The notes below the pieces were generated by a model that had not been told where the DNA came from, ran no database searches, and worked only from the letters and a program-made list of their open reading frames with translations. Position numbers and translations under genes: made by a program. Shown here one piece after another: positions 29,456 to 37,767 of a stretch of DNA of 64,000 nucleotides (its first letter is position 1; each line of letters opens with the position of its first letter). The stretch spans positions 9,524-73,523 of the forward strand of contig CABJCJ010000013.1 in assembly GCA_902364065.1 (NCBI GenBank), read 5' to 3'. Source of the stretch: Veillonellaceae bacterium SB90. Its GTDB lineage: Bacteria; Bacillota; Negativicutes; Selenomonadales; Selenomonadaceae.

Positions 29456-29974
29456 ATGTTAAACGAAATTAACTGGCCGCATGACTACCTGCCGGGGCTG
29501 ACAGATAACTTCGCCTCGAATGAGGTCATCGTCAAGGGCATCGACGCTGCGGAGACGTTTGCGAACCTTATCGACACGAGCATCTGGCCGACGTACTACA
29601 GCAATGTCGCGGACGTCGAGTTCGACAATACGGAGGGCACGAAGCTAGCACCGGATACGCGCTTCCGCTTCAAGACGTTCGGCTTCCCGATTGAAGCGGA
29701 GATCACGGAGTTCGAGGCACCGCACGATGGTGAGCCGGGCCGCCTGGCTTGGCATGGTTGGGCAGAGGGCGATGCAGAGCACCGCCTCGATGTCATCCAT
29801 GCCTGGCTTATTGAGGACCTCTCGGAAGGCCGCGTGCGCATCCTGACGCAGGAATCGCAGAAGGGAAAGCCGGCAGCTGAGCTCCACGAAGACCCGAAGG
29901 ACCCGATGAATGTCGGTCATCAGGAATGGGTTCGCGGCCTCGCTGCTACGGTATTAGCGGCACATCAGGCATGA
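29456..29974 (+). CDS. SRPBCC (START-like) domain protein
   Basis: A 172-residue protein with the polyketide-cyclase/SRPBCC shape: an N-terminal helix and strand (IVKGIDAAETFANLIDTS, with WPTYYSNVADVEF), a central set of strands (TRFRFKTFGFPIEAEITEFE, LAWHGWAEG), and a long C-terminal helix. The fold binds hydrophobic ligands; the ligand here is unknown. Start ATG 29456 follows GGAGGA. The HxlR regulator begins 60 bp downstream on the same strand. Proteins of this type are often encoded beside HxlR regulators. Confidence 0.72.
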   Translation: MLNEINWPHDYLPGLTDNFASNEVIVKGIDAAETFANLIDTSIWPTYYSNVADVEFDNTEGTKLAPDTRFRFKTFGFPIEAEITEFEAPHDGEPGRLAWHGWAEGDAEHRLDVIHAWLIEDLSEGRVRILTQESQKGKPAAELHEDPKDPMNVGHQEWVRGLAATVLAAHQA

Positions 29975-30034
29975 GTGTTGCTGGAGCTGGCCGGATGGTT
30001 GTAGAAGGTGTTGGCAGATGGGAGTGAGCGTTTG

Positions 30035-30391
30035 ATGAAGGAAGCAATGTTCCATTGCCCGGTTGAAGCAGCGCTGAGCCTGATTGGCGGCAAATACAAA
30101 TGCATCATTATCTGGCACCTGATGCAGCGGACGCACCGCTATGGCGAGCTGCACCGCCTTATTCCGCAGGCGACTCCGAAGATGCTGACACAGCAACTTC
30201 GCGAGCTCGAGGCAGATGGCGTCATCCATCGCAAGGTTTACCCCGTCGTGCCGCCGCGCACGGAATACAGCCTGACCGAGTTCGGGAAAAGCCTTACGCC
30301 TGTCGTTCAGGCTATCTGCGACTGGGGCAAGGCAAATATGAAAGACAGGATTTTACCGGATCCACACGAAGATCAACAGGAGGGATTTTGA
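30035..30391 (+). CDS. HxlR-family transcriptional regulator
   Basis: A 118-residue winged-helix regulator of the HxlR/YodB type. Signature sequence: CPVEAALSLIGGKYKCIIIWHL at the start (in part), then RYGELHRLIPQATPKMLTQQLREL as recognition region, VHRKVYPVVPPRTEYSLTEFG as wing. The N-terminal cysteine (Cys7) is in the position used by redox-sensing YodB/HypR proteins. ATG 30035 is favoured over GTG 30008 by GGGAGTGAG. Its stop overlaps the DJ-1 gene start (TGATG), so the two are coupled. It probably controls this group and the divergent nitroreductase. Confidence 0.87.
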   Translation: MKEAMFHCPVEAALSLIGGKYKCIIIWHLMQRTHRYGELHRLIPQATPKMLTQQLRELEADGVIHRKVYPVVPPRTEYSLTEFGKSLTPVVQAICDWGKANMKDRILPDPHEDQQEGF

Positions 30392-31236
30392 TGAAGCAGG
30401 TGCTATTCTTATGCCTGGCAGCGCTCCTGTTGCTGCCAATCTTCAGCGCCCATTCAGAAGCGGCCGCGAGCAAGGGCAAGATCCTCGTCGTGGTTTCGAG
30501 TCAGGATAAGATGGAGCTTGCCGACAAGAGCATCATGGATGTCGGCTTCTTTCTCAATGAATTCGCCGTGCCGACGGAGTATCTGGCAGAGCGCGGCTAT
30601 GAGATCGTGCTCGCCACGCCGAGCGGCCAGATGCCGGTCATGGACAAGAGCTCGAACGACAAGAAATTCTTTGGCGGCGATGAAGCAGCGCGCGCCAAGG
30701 CTGTGGCGTTCGTCAATGGTCTCAAGCCCATCTCGCTGCAGGACGCCATCAAGGACGGCCTCGAGCAGTATGCGGCCATCTTTGTGCCGGGCGGCCATGC
30801 GCCGATGACGGACCTCATGCAGGATAAGGATCTCGGCACAATCTTGCGCTACTTCCACGAGAAGCAGAAGCCGACGGCGTTCATCTGCCATGGCCCGTCT
30901 GCGATGCTTGCAGCTCTGCCGGATGCCGCAGCTTACCGTCAGGCGCTTGTCTCGCATGATGCGAAGGGAGCCATGGCTGCTGCCAAGGGCTGGATCTACA
31001 GCGGCTACGAGATGACGGTCCTCTCGGATGCAGAAGAGTGGCCTGGCGAAGTCGCCAAGGGCACGGAGATGCCGTTTCACGTCGAGCAGGCCCTGCAGAT
31101 TGCAGGCGGCAGGATGCGTGTCGATGGCATGTATGGCAGCCACGTCGTCCATGACCGCGAGCTTATTACGGGGCAGAATCCGTCTTCAGATCTTGAGCTG
31201 GCCAGGGAACTCGATAAAACACTGTCGGCAAAATAA
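30391..31236 (+). CDS. Secreted DJ-1/PfpI (Hsp31-like) family protein
   Basis: A 281-residue class-I glutamine amidotransferase-like protein, closest to the Hsp31/DJ-1 group. The first ~25 residues are a signal peptide (VLFLCLAALLLLPIFSAHSEAA). The nucleophile elbow is AFICHGPSAML with Cys166, preceded by IFVPGGHAPMTDL and followed by a likely His in YGSHVVHDRELITGQNPSS. Hsp31-type members act as glyoxalases, deglycases or chaperones. An exported form is unusual for Hsp31 but common in diderm Firmicutes. It is coupled to the HxlR gene and ends at a shared terminator. Confidence 0.82.
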   Translation: MKQVLFLCLAALLLLPIFSAHSEAAASKGKILVVVSSQDKMELADKSIMDVGFFLNEFAVPTEYLAERGYEIVLATPSGQMPVMDKSSNDKKFFGGDEAARAKAVAFVNGLKPISLQDAIKDGLEQYAAIFVPGGHAPMTDLMQDKDLGTILRYFHEKQKPTAFICHGPSAMLAALPDAAAYRQALVSHDAKGAMAAAKGWIYSGYEMTVLSDAEEWPGEVAKGTEMPFHVEQALQIAGGRMRVDGMYGSHVVHDRELITGQNPSSDLELARELDKTLSAK

Positions 31237-31260
31237 ATCAGGTCTTCAGCGCCTTCCGGA

Positions 31261-31304
31261 AAAAACGGCTTATCCGTATCGTGTGATGCGGATAAGCCGT
31301 TTTT
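31261..31304. terminator. Bidirectional terminator
   Basis: AAAAACGGCTTATCCG (31261-31276) pairs perfectly with CGGATAAGCCGTTTTT (31289-31304). It separates the DJ-1 gene from the convergent malic enzyme gene. Confidence 0.85.
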
Positions 31305-31322
31305 GTTTTTGTTTTGAAATTG

Positions 31323-32579
31323 TCAAGCCGTAGCTTCCTTGGCGCGTTCGTTTTCAAGCAAATCGTGCGTATGGCGGGCTACCTGCTCCGGCGTGACGTC
31401 CGTGCGGCGGGCTACGCCGCTCTCGATGGCTGCCTTGGCGACAGCAGCTGCGACGGTCGGTGCGACGCGCGGGTCGAACGGGCTCGTGATGACGTGATTC
31501 TCGTCGAGCTCCTTGGCGTCGATGAGGCCGGCGATGGCCTTGGCTGCGGCCATCTTCATTTCTTCATTGATGGCTTTGGCGCGGACGTCGAGAGCGCCGC
31601 GGAAGATGCCCGGGAAGGCCAGCAGGTTGTTGACCTGGTTCGGGTAATCGCTGCGGCCCGTGCAGACGACGCGGGCACCGGCGGCATGGGCGTCTTCCGG
31701 CATGATCTCAGGCGTCGGGTTGGCCATGCCCATGATGATCGGGTCTTTCTTCATCGAGCGGACCATGTCCTTCGTGACACAGCCGGCTACGGAAACACCG
31801 ATGAAGACATCGGCATCCTTGATGACATCCGCCAGCTTGCCGGCCTGATGCGCGGGGTTCGTGATCGTGGCGATGTCGTCCTTGTACGGATTCATGCCTT
31901 CCGGACGGCCTGTGTAGATGGCACCCTTGGAATCGCAGAGGATGATGTTGCGGCCGCCCATGTTGTAGATCAGGCGCGTGATGGCCTGGCCGGCTGCACC
32001 GGCGCCATTGATGACGAATTTCGAGTCCTGGAAGTTGCGCTTCGTGAGCTTGAAGGCATTGATGAGAGCCGAGACGACGACGATGGCCGTGCCGTGCTGA
32101 TCATCGTGGAAGACCGGGATATCGAGTTTCTCGCGCAGGCGCTTCTCGATGTCGAAGCACTGCGGTGCCTTGATGTCCTCGAGGTTGATTCCGCCAAACG
32201 TCGGGGCCATGAGCTCGACGGCGCGGACAATCTCATCGACATCCTGCGTGTCGAGGCAGATGGGGACGGAATCGACACCGGCAAAGCCCTTGAACAGGAT
32301 GGCCTTGCCCTCCATGACCGGCAGGCCGGCGCCGGCACCGATGTTGCCGAGGCCGAGTACGGCGCTGCCGTTCGTCACGACGGCGACGAGATTGCCCTTG
32401 GCCGTATAATCATAGATCGTTTCGGGATTCTTCTTGATCTCGAGGCACGGTGCGGCGACGCCCGGCGAATAAGCCAGCGTCAGATCACGTGATTTTTCGA
32501 GAGGCACCTTGCTGCGCATCTCGATTTTGCCCTGGTTCTCTCTATGCAAAGCCAATGCCTTTTCATTGATGTTATTCAT
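31323..32579 (-). CDS. NAD(P)-dependent malic enzyme (oxaloacetate-decarboxylating)
   Basis: Converts malate to pyruvate and CO2 with reduction of NAD(P)+, supplying pyruvate and reducing power in a fermenting cell. The 418 residues are the short bacterial type without the C-terminal phosphotransacetylase domain. Motifs: LAYSPGVAAPCLEI, then NLVAVVTNGSAVLGLGNIGA. The divalent-metal segment is PVFHDDQHGTAIVV, and the Rossmann loop VINGAGAAGQAITRL. Start ATG 32579 is best spaced from AAAGGG; ATG 32585 is an alternative. It stands as a single gene. Confidence 0.92.
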   Translation of the reverse strand: MNNINEKALALHRENQGKIEMRSKVPLEKSRDLTLAYSPGVAAPCLEIKKNPETIYDYTAKGNLVAVVTNGSAVLGLGNIGAGAGLPVMEGKAILFKGFAGVDSVPICLDTQDVDEIVRAVELMAPTFGGINLEDIKAPQCFDIEKRLREKLDIPVFHDDQHGTAIVVVSALINAFKLTKRNFQDSKFVINGAGAAGQAITRLIYNMGGRNIILCDSKGAIYTGRPEGMNPYKDDIATITNPAHQAGKLADVIKDADVFIGVSVAGCVTKDMVRSMKKDPIIMGMANPTPEIMPEDAHAAGARVVCTGRSDYPNQVNNLLAFPGIFRGALDVRAKAINEEMKMAAAKAIAGLIDAKELDENHVITSPFDPRVAPTVAAAVAKAAIESGVARRTDVTPEQVARHTHDLLENERAKEATA

Positions 32580-32658
32580 ATTCATACACCCTTTCATATG
32601 CTCGACTTATCGAGCTCCTACCGATGTTTCCAGTTTAACGATTGTAATTATGAATTAC

Positions 32659-32674
32659 TGTGACTGATGTTACA
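32659..32674. promoter_or_regulatory. CRP/FNR-like palindrome upstream of malic enzyme
   Basis: TGTGA-CTGATG-TTACA differs from the CRP consensus TGTGA-N6-TCACA at one base and lies 80 bp before the malic enzyme start. The surrounding gap 32580-32870 is AT-rich and otherwise holds only the terminator of the next gene; no clear -35/-10 pair could be fixed. A CRP/FNR-family binding role is a suggestion only. Confidence 0.3.
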
Positions 32675-32810
32675 CTTTAAAAATTATTTTTAGTTATGAC
32701 TCAATAATCTGTAAAATCGTGTTGAATACTATTATATAGTTTTATACGGAAATTACAAATATCCATTATTAATTAGGCCTATAACCGGAAGTTATATGCG
32801 CAAAGAAAAA

Positions 32811-32841
32811 GAGAAGCAGACAGGAAAAATGTCTGCTTCTC
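32811..32841 (-). terminator. Terminator after the LCP-family gene
   Basis: GAGAAGCAGAC and GTCTGCTTCTC form an 11-bp stem; on the minus strand it is followed by TTTTTC. Confidence 0.8.
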
Positions 32842-32870
32842 TATATGTTCCTATGGATTTATCGAAAAAA

Positions 32871-34133
32871 TCACTGTGTCTTGCTATTGTTGCCGCTGTT
32901 TTTTGTTGGAGCGGCAGGAGCCGTGCCCTGGCTGACGCTGCTGGACGGGGACCTGCTTTCCTGCGTCTGGGAGGAACTGCGGCTCTGGCTCTCCGTTGAA
33001 GAGGAGCTGTGCGACTTCGCAGAGCTGGAGGACTGGGATTTGCTTGAGCTCTGCGTGCTCTTCTGCGTGCTGCTCTTGCTGTTTGACGATTTCGTCGCCG
33101 GGGCAGCCGTAGCATTGGCCGGGATCGAGCTTTCGTACTCGTGCTCGGCACGGTCGAGCAGGGCGCGTTCGCTGGCGTTGAGCTGGATGCCGAGCGTGTC
33201 GGCAAGCGTCGTGCGCAATTTGCGCAGATCCGGGATCCAGTAGCTGACGCCGTCGATGTAGAGGGGCTTGCCCGGGACCATTTCCGTCTTGAGTCCATTC
33301 TTCTGGGCTTCCTTGAGCGTGCCGGCGAATTCCAGCATCTGGCGGAAGGAGAGGTCGGTCTTGACGGAGGACATGACTTCCTTGATGACTGAAGGCAGTT
33401 TCGGGATGATGGTCGGCGAGGTGACCTTGTCCATGCAGGCCTTCATGAATTTCTGCTGACGCTTGATGCGCCCGATGTCGCCTTCCTCGTCGCGGTAACG
33501 CACGTAGGTGACGGCGGTCTTGCCATCCATATGCTGCATGCCCGGCTTGAGGTCGATGATGAGGCCGCCGTCGTCGTCCCAGGGATCCTCGTAGTACATG
33601 CGCTTCTCGACATCGATGTCGATGCCGCCGATGGCGTCGATGATCTTCTGGAACGCCTGGATGTTGATGACGACGTAGTGGTCCATATTGACGCCGAGGA
33701 AATCCTCCACGGTGCGCTGAGCGAGCTTCTCGCCGCCTTCCGTGCCACCCTTGGCACTGCCGTAGGCGTAGGCGGCATTGATCTTATCCCAGCCGTGTCC
33801 CTTGATCTTGACGCGGGTATCGCGCGGGATGGACATGAGAGCGGCCTGGTCCTTCTTCGGATCGATGGTGGCGACCATCAGTGTGTCGCTGCGTCCGACG
33901 TCGTCTGCTCGTTCATCGACGCCCATGATCATGATGGTCGATTTGTCCTTGGCCGTAAGCAGGCCGTCTTCGACAACGTCGTCGGCTGATTTGTCGAGCA
34001 GGCTGTTCGATGCGAACAGGGCACCGGCGGCTGCTGCGCCGACAAAGGCCAGGACCAGCAGCACCCAGAGCCAGACGCGGCGTTTGCGGCGTGAACGGCG
34101 TGGCTGGCGCGGCGGGATCGGATTTGTTTGCAA
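32871..34133 (-). CDS. LytR-CpsA-Psr (LCP) family cell-wall glycopolymer transferase
   Basis: LCP proteins transfer lipid-linked glycopolymers onto peptidoglycan or other acceptors outside the membrane. The 420 residues have a basic N-terminus, one membrane helix (VWLWVLLVLAFVGAAAAGALF) and the LCP domain (~65-290). Hallmarks are DTLMVATIDPKKDQAALMSIPRD (given in part), the arginine-rich VRYRDEEGDIGRIKRQQ, and INAAYAYG. The last ~75 residues are a Ser/Gln/Lys-rich low-complexity tail, not part of the domain. The start is TTG 34133 with AAGAAGG upstream. In a diderm Firmicute the acceptor is not obvious. Confidence 0.88.
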   Translation of the reverse strand: MQTNPIPPRQPRRSRRKRRVWLWVLLVLAFVGAAAAGALFASNSLLDKSADDVVEDGLLTAKDKSTIMIMGVDERADDVGRSDTLMVATIDPKKDQAALMSIPRDTRVKIKGHGWDKINAAYAYGSAKGGTEGGEKLAQRTVEDFLGVNMDHYVVINIQAFQKIIDAIGGIDIDVEKRMYYEDPWDDDGGLIIDLKPGMQHMDGKTAVTYVRYRDEEGDIGRIKRQQKFMKACMDKVTSPTIIPKLPSVIKEVMSSVKTDLSFRQMLEFAGTLKEAQKNGLKTEMVPGKPLYIDGVSYWIPDLRKLRTTLADTLGIQLNASERALLDRAEHEYESSIPANATAAPATKSSNSKSSTQKSTQSSSKSQSSSSAKSHSSSSTESQSRSSSQTQESRSPSSSVSQGTAPAAPTKNSGNNSKTQ

Positions 34134-34318
34134 ATTGATACCTTCTTTTCTGATGATAGCAAAACTTCCCCATTATTGGGGTATATTCTTATTATAAAGA
34201 GCGGCGGGCTCCCATGCAATTACTTTCTTGATATCCACATCATATCGTAAGCAACAAGACTGAAAAAAAACTGTAGGCGTGTTAGAATAGCATGAGGATA
34301 AGAAAGGGGAGGATTTTC

Positions 34319-34789
34319 ATGGCAGATGAGATTGAACGCAAATTCCTCGTGAAAGAGGGCTGGCAGCCACAGCATGTGGGCGTGCGCATTGCGCAGGGAT
34401 ATCTGTTGTCTGCGCCGGAACGCATCGTGCGCGTGCGCATCAAGGGGGACAAGGGATTCCTTACGATCAAGGGACGCAATGAGGGCATCCGGCGGCTGGA
34501 GTTTGAGTACGAGATTCCCTGTGCGGATGCCGAGGCTCTGCTGAAGCTCTGCGAGCAGCCGCTCATCGAGAAGACGCGCTATCTCGAAGAGGTGGGCGGT
34601 TTTACCTGGGAGGTCGATGTCTTCGCGGGAGACAATGCGGGGCTGCGTGTGGCAGAGATTGAGCTGCCGGCGGAGGATACGCCGTTTGAAAAGCCCGAGT
34701 GGACAGGGCAGGAGGTTTCCGGCGATGCACGGTATTACAATTCGAGCCTGATTGCCCATCCGTATTGCCTGTGGAAAACAAGGTCATGA
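34319..34789 (+). CDS. CYTH-domain protein (inorganic triphosphatase-like)
   Basis: A 156-residue CYTH (CyaB/thiamine-triphosphatase) domain protein. The signature EIERKFLV opens the protein; the tunnel residues RVRIKGDKGFLTIKG, LEFEYEIP, KTRYLEEV and WEVDVF follow, and it ends with a conserved AEIELPAED strand. CYTH enzymes of this size hydrolyse inorganic triphosphate or ThTP with Mg/Mn. ATG 34319 follows GGGGAGGA. It is a single gene whose 3' side runs into the DnaA-box region. Confidence 0.88.
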   Translation: MADEIERKFLVKEGWQPQHVGVRIAQGYLLSAPERIVRVRIKGDKGFLTIKGRNEGIRRLEFEYEIPCADAEALLKLCEQPLIEKTRYLEEVGGFTWEVDVFAGDNAGLRVAEIELPAEDTPFEKPEWTGQEVSGDARYYNSSLIAHPYCLWKTRS

Positions 34790-34798
34790 GGTGATTGA

Positions 34799-35034
34799 GA
34801 TATCCACAGGATATGGTGGGGAAAATCGCGGTAAAAAGCGCAAGATATGGGCGTTGACAAGTTGATTTTCGTATATATGGTGGTTATCCACGGATTTATC
34901 CACATTATCCACAGAAAAGGAGAAAAATTTTAGCCACAATATGCACATAGCCCTGTATATATTATAGTAGGAAATGAAAAAATGGGCTTGTGGAAAAACA
35001 GTTTATCCACAGGTGTGGATTCTTTTGTGGATAA
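34799..35034. promoter_or_regulatory. Cluster of DnaA boxes with an AT-rich segment
   Basis: Perfect DnaA boxes (TTATCCACA) lie at 34896-34904, 34905-34913 (adjacent) and 35003-35011, with a fourth on the minus strand at 35026-35034 (TGTGGATAA). One-mismatch boxes lie at 34884-34892 and near 34800. Between the groups is an A/T-rich segment (34918-34982). The cluster fills the 264-bp gap between the CYTH gene and mgtC. It resembles an origin or a DnaA-titration or control site. Its distance from dnaN (about 35 kb) argues against being the primary oriC. Confidence 0.7.
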
Positions 35035-35053
35035 CAGAAAGGGATGCAGATGT

Positions 35054-35755
35054 ATGGGGACTATGATGATATCGAATGAGGAGCTGCTGCTGCGGCTGGT
35101 GCTGTCCTGTATCCTGGGCGGCATCATCGGCTATGAGCGGCAATCGCGGCGCAAGTCAGCGGGCCTGCGGACGAATGTGCTCGTCTGTCTCGGCGCCTGC
35201 CTCATCATGGTGATGTCAGAAGGGATTTATCAGGGCGTCGAAGGGCATACGAATGCCGATCCGGCGCGTCTGGCGGCGCAGGTCGTCAGTGGTATCGGTT
35301 TCCTCGGCGCCGGTGCTATCATGAAGGAGGGGCTGACGGTTACGGGGCTGACGACGGCGGCCTGCCTCTGGGTCGTGGCGGGCGTGGGGCTGGCCGTGGG
35401 CGGCGGCTTCTATTCCGGTGCGCTCATCACGACGGCACTCGTCTTCGTGACGCTTGGCACGCTTTCAAAGCTTGACGAGTGGGTGGATCATGAGAAGAAT
35501 TTCTCGCTATCCATCCACACAATAGACCGTCCGGGACAGATGCTTTTGATCAACAATTGCCTGGAGGGGCTGCATCTGCGCATCCGCGGCGTCAAGATCA
35601 AGTCGGATGACTTCGATGATGGCCGCTGGGGCAAGAAGGGGCGCAAGTATCTTTCCATCGACCTGGAGGTCTACAATCCACAGGGCGTCAAGGGTGTCAT
35701 CGTGGTCGATGCCGTGCGCAGCCTCGAGGGTGTGCAGGGGGTCGATCTGATTTGA
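35054..35755 (+). CDS. mgtC: MgtC/SapB family membrane protein
   Basis: A 233-residue MgtC-type protein. The membrane part has about five helices with the signature LSCILGGIIGYERQSRRKSAGLRTNVLVC (in part), SGIGFLGAGAIMKEG and GLTTAACLWVVAGVGLAVG. The C-terminal ~75 residues form a soluble ACT-like domain. MgtC proteins are associated with Mg2+ limitation, acid stress and control of the F-ATPase; the mechanism in Firmicutes is unclear. ATG 35054 with AAAGGGA upstream is used; nearby ATG 35063 and 35066 are possible. DnaA boxes abut its leader, so DnaA could influence its expression. Confidence 0.87.
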   Translation: MGTMMISNEELLLRLVLSCILGGIIGYERQSRRKSAGLRTNVLVCLGACLIMVMSEGIYQGVEGHTNADPARLAAQVVSGIGFLGAGAIMKEGLTVTGLTTAACLWVVAGVGLAVGGGFYSGALITTALVFVTLGTLSKLDEWVDHEKNFSLSIHTIDRPGQMLLINNCLEGLHLRIRGVKIKSDDFDDGRWGKKGRKYLSIDLEVYNPQGVKGVIVVDAVRSLEGVQGVDLI

Positions 35756-35766
35756 ATCATGGCAAT

Positions 35767-35796
35767 AAAAAACGTGTCCGTCCGGACACGTTTTTT
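35767..35796. terminator. Bidirectional terminator
   Basis: AAAAAACGTGTCCG (35767-35780) pairs perfectly with CGGACACGTTTTTT (35783-35796). It separates mgtC from the convergent fruA. Confidence 0.85.
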
Positions 35797-35824
35797 GTTG
35801 CTTGTTTTGATGGGGTGAATGCTC

Positions 35825-37735
35825 TTATTCCTCGCCCTTCTTGAGCGGCTTCTTGAGGATGGAGAGCACGATGCAGCCGATGACGGCACCGACGAGGATC
35901 GATACGAGGTACATCAGCGGGTTGCCGATGGTCGGGACGACGAAGATGCCGCCGTGCGGAGCGCGCAGCGTGCAGTCGAAGGCCATCGTCAATGCACCGG
36001 TCACGGCCGAGCCGATGACGCAGGATGGGATGACGCGCAGCGGGTCAGCTGCGGCGAACGGGATGGCACCTTCCGTGATGAAGGAGAGGCCCATGACGTA
36101 GTTCGTGATACCGGCTTTGCGCTCGCTCTCCGTGAAGCGGTTCTTGAAGAACGTCGTGCAGAGGGCAATTGCGAGCGGTGGGACCATGCCGCCTGCCATG
36201 ACGGCAGCCATGACGTGGAACTCACCGGAAGCTAAGAGGCCCGTGCCCGTGACGTAAGCAGCCTTGTTGATCGGGCCGCCCATGTCGACAGCCATCATGC
36301 CGGCGACAATCATGCCCATGAAGATACGGGCGGACGGATCCATGTTCTTCAGCGTGTCGACCATCCAGCCGTTGATGGCGGAGACCGGCGGCGCGATGAT
36401 GAAGAGGCTGATGAAGCCCATGATCAGGATGCCGAAGAACGGATAGATGAGCATCGGCTTGATGCCTTCGAGGGACTCCGGCAGGCACTTCGAAGCTTTC
36501 TTGAGAAAGTTGACGATGTAGCCGCCGAGGAAGCCGGCGATCAGGGCACCGAGGAAGCCGGAGCCCGTCGTGCCGGCGAGAGCACCGCCGACGAAGCCGA
36601 CAGCAAGGCCCGGGCGGTCAGCAATCGACATGGAGATGAAACCGGCGAGGACCGGCAGCATGAAGCCGAAGGAGGCGCCGCCGATATCCTTGAAGAATTT
36701 GGCGAGCGGCGTGTTGGAGCCGAAGTTCTTCGGGTCGATGGAGTAATCATCGAACAGGAAGGCCAGGGCGATGAGGATACCACCGCCGACGACGAACGGC
36801 AGCATGTGCGAGACGCCGTTCATCAGGTGCTTGTAGATCTGGCGGCCGAGGCTCTCGCCCTGGACGTCAGCAGCGCTTTCTTCCGTGTCGCTGCCCGAAG
36901 CGTGGTAAACGGGGGCATCGCCTGCGAGCGCGCGGTCGATGAGCTCATCGGCCTTGTTGATGCCGTCGGCAACCTTTGTGATGACGACTTTTTTGCCATT
37001 GAAGCGGGCCATGGCGACGTTCTTGTCGGCGGCGACGATGATGCCGTCAGCTGCGGCAATCTCAGCGTCCGTCAGGATGTTCTTGGCACCGCCGGAGCCG
37101 TTCGTCTCGACCTTGATGGAGATGCCGCGCTTCTTGGCATGCTGCTCGAGGCTTTCGGCAGCCATGAAGGTGTGCGCGATGCCCGTCGGGCAGGCCGTGA
37201 CAGCCAGGACCTGGATATGGTCGCTCTTGGGGGCTTCTTCGACCGTTTCCGCTTCTTCCGCTTTCGGTGCTTCGAACTTGCCATCTTCCTTGAGGTCGAT
37301 GAGGTGCAGGAACTCTTCCTTCGTCTTGGCAGCGATCAGGGCTTCCTTGAAGTCCGGGTCCATGATCATCATGGCAAGCTGCTGCAGAATCTGGATGTGA
37401 GCGTCATTGGCGGAATCCGGAGCTGCGATCATGAAGAACAGGCGGGCGGGGTTGCCGTCCATGGACTCGAAGTCCATGCCCTCAGGAACCGTCATGGCGG
37501 CGAGGCCGGCTTCTTTGACGCCTTTGCTCTTGGCGTGCGGCGTGGCAATGCCGTCGCCGAGGCCCGTCGTGCCAGAAGCTTCGCGGGCGAAGACATCGTT
37601 TAAGTACTGTTCCTTATCCGCGAGATTGCCGGACGCTGCCATGAGGTCGGCGAGCTGACGGATGGCTGACTTCTTGTCAGTCGGCTTTACGCCCAGAGCG
37701 ATGCTCTCACTCTTGAGCAAGTCAGTGATACGCAT
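35825..37735 (-). CDS. fruA: Fructose-specific PTS transporter, EIIABC
   Basis: Takes up fructose and phosphorylates it to fructose-1-phosphate. The 636 residues hold three domains in the order A-B-C. EIIA (~1-145) has the phospho-histidine in GIATPHAKSKGV. EIIB (~170-270) has the active cysteine in AVTACPTGIAHTFMAAESL. EIIC (~300-630) is the membrane channel with GGGILIALAFLFDDY and AVDMGGPINKAAYVTG. Start ATG 37735 follows AAGGAGAG. It is the last gene of the fruR-fruK-fruA operon and ends at a bidirectional terminator. Confidence 0.95.
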   Translation of the reverse strand: MRITDLLKSESIALGVKPTDKKSAIRQLADLMAASGNLADKEQYLNDVFAREASGTTGLGDGIATPHAKSKGVKEAGLAAMTVPEGMDFESMDGNPARLFFMIAAPDSANDAHIQILQQLAMMIMDPDFKEALIAAKTKEEFLHLIDLKEDGKFEAPKAEEAETVEEAPKSDHIQVLAVTACPTGIAHTFMAAESLEQHAKKRGISIKVETNGSGGAKNILTDAEIAAADGIIVAADKNVAMARFNGKKVVITKVADGINKADELIDRALAGDAPVYHASGSDTEESAADVQGESLGRQIYKHLMNGVSHMLPFVVGGGILIALAFLFDDYSIDPKNFGSNTPLAKFFKDIGGASFGFMLPVLAGFISMSIADRPGLAVGFVGGALAGTTGSGFLGALIAGFLGGYIVNFLKKASKCLPESLEGIKPMLIYPFFGILIMGFISLFIIAPPVSAINGWMVDTLKNMDPSARIFMGMIVAGMMAVDMGGPINKAAYVTGTGLLASGEFHVMAAVMAGGMVPPLAIALCTTFFKNRFTESERKAGITNYVMGLSFITEGAIPFAAADPLRVIPSCVIGSAVTGALTMAFDCTLRAPHGGIFVVPTIGNPLMYLVSILVGAVIGCIVLSILKKPLKKGEE

Positions 37736-37767
37736 TTATTTCTCTCCTTTTTGATAAATGGATGGAA

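Noticed and set aside
34799..35034. DnaA-box cluster as the primary chromosomal origin
   Set aside because: dnaN-recF-gyrB lie at the left edge, so oriC is expected just left of the window; reported as a finding with other roles instead.
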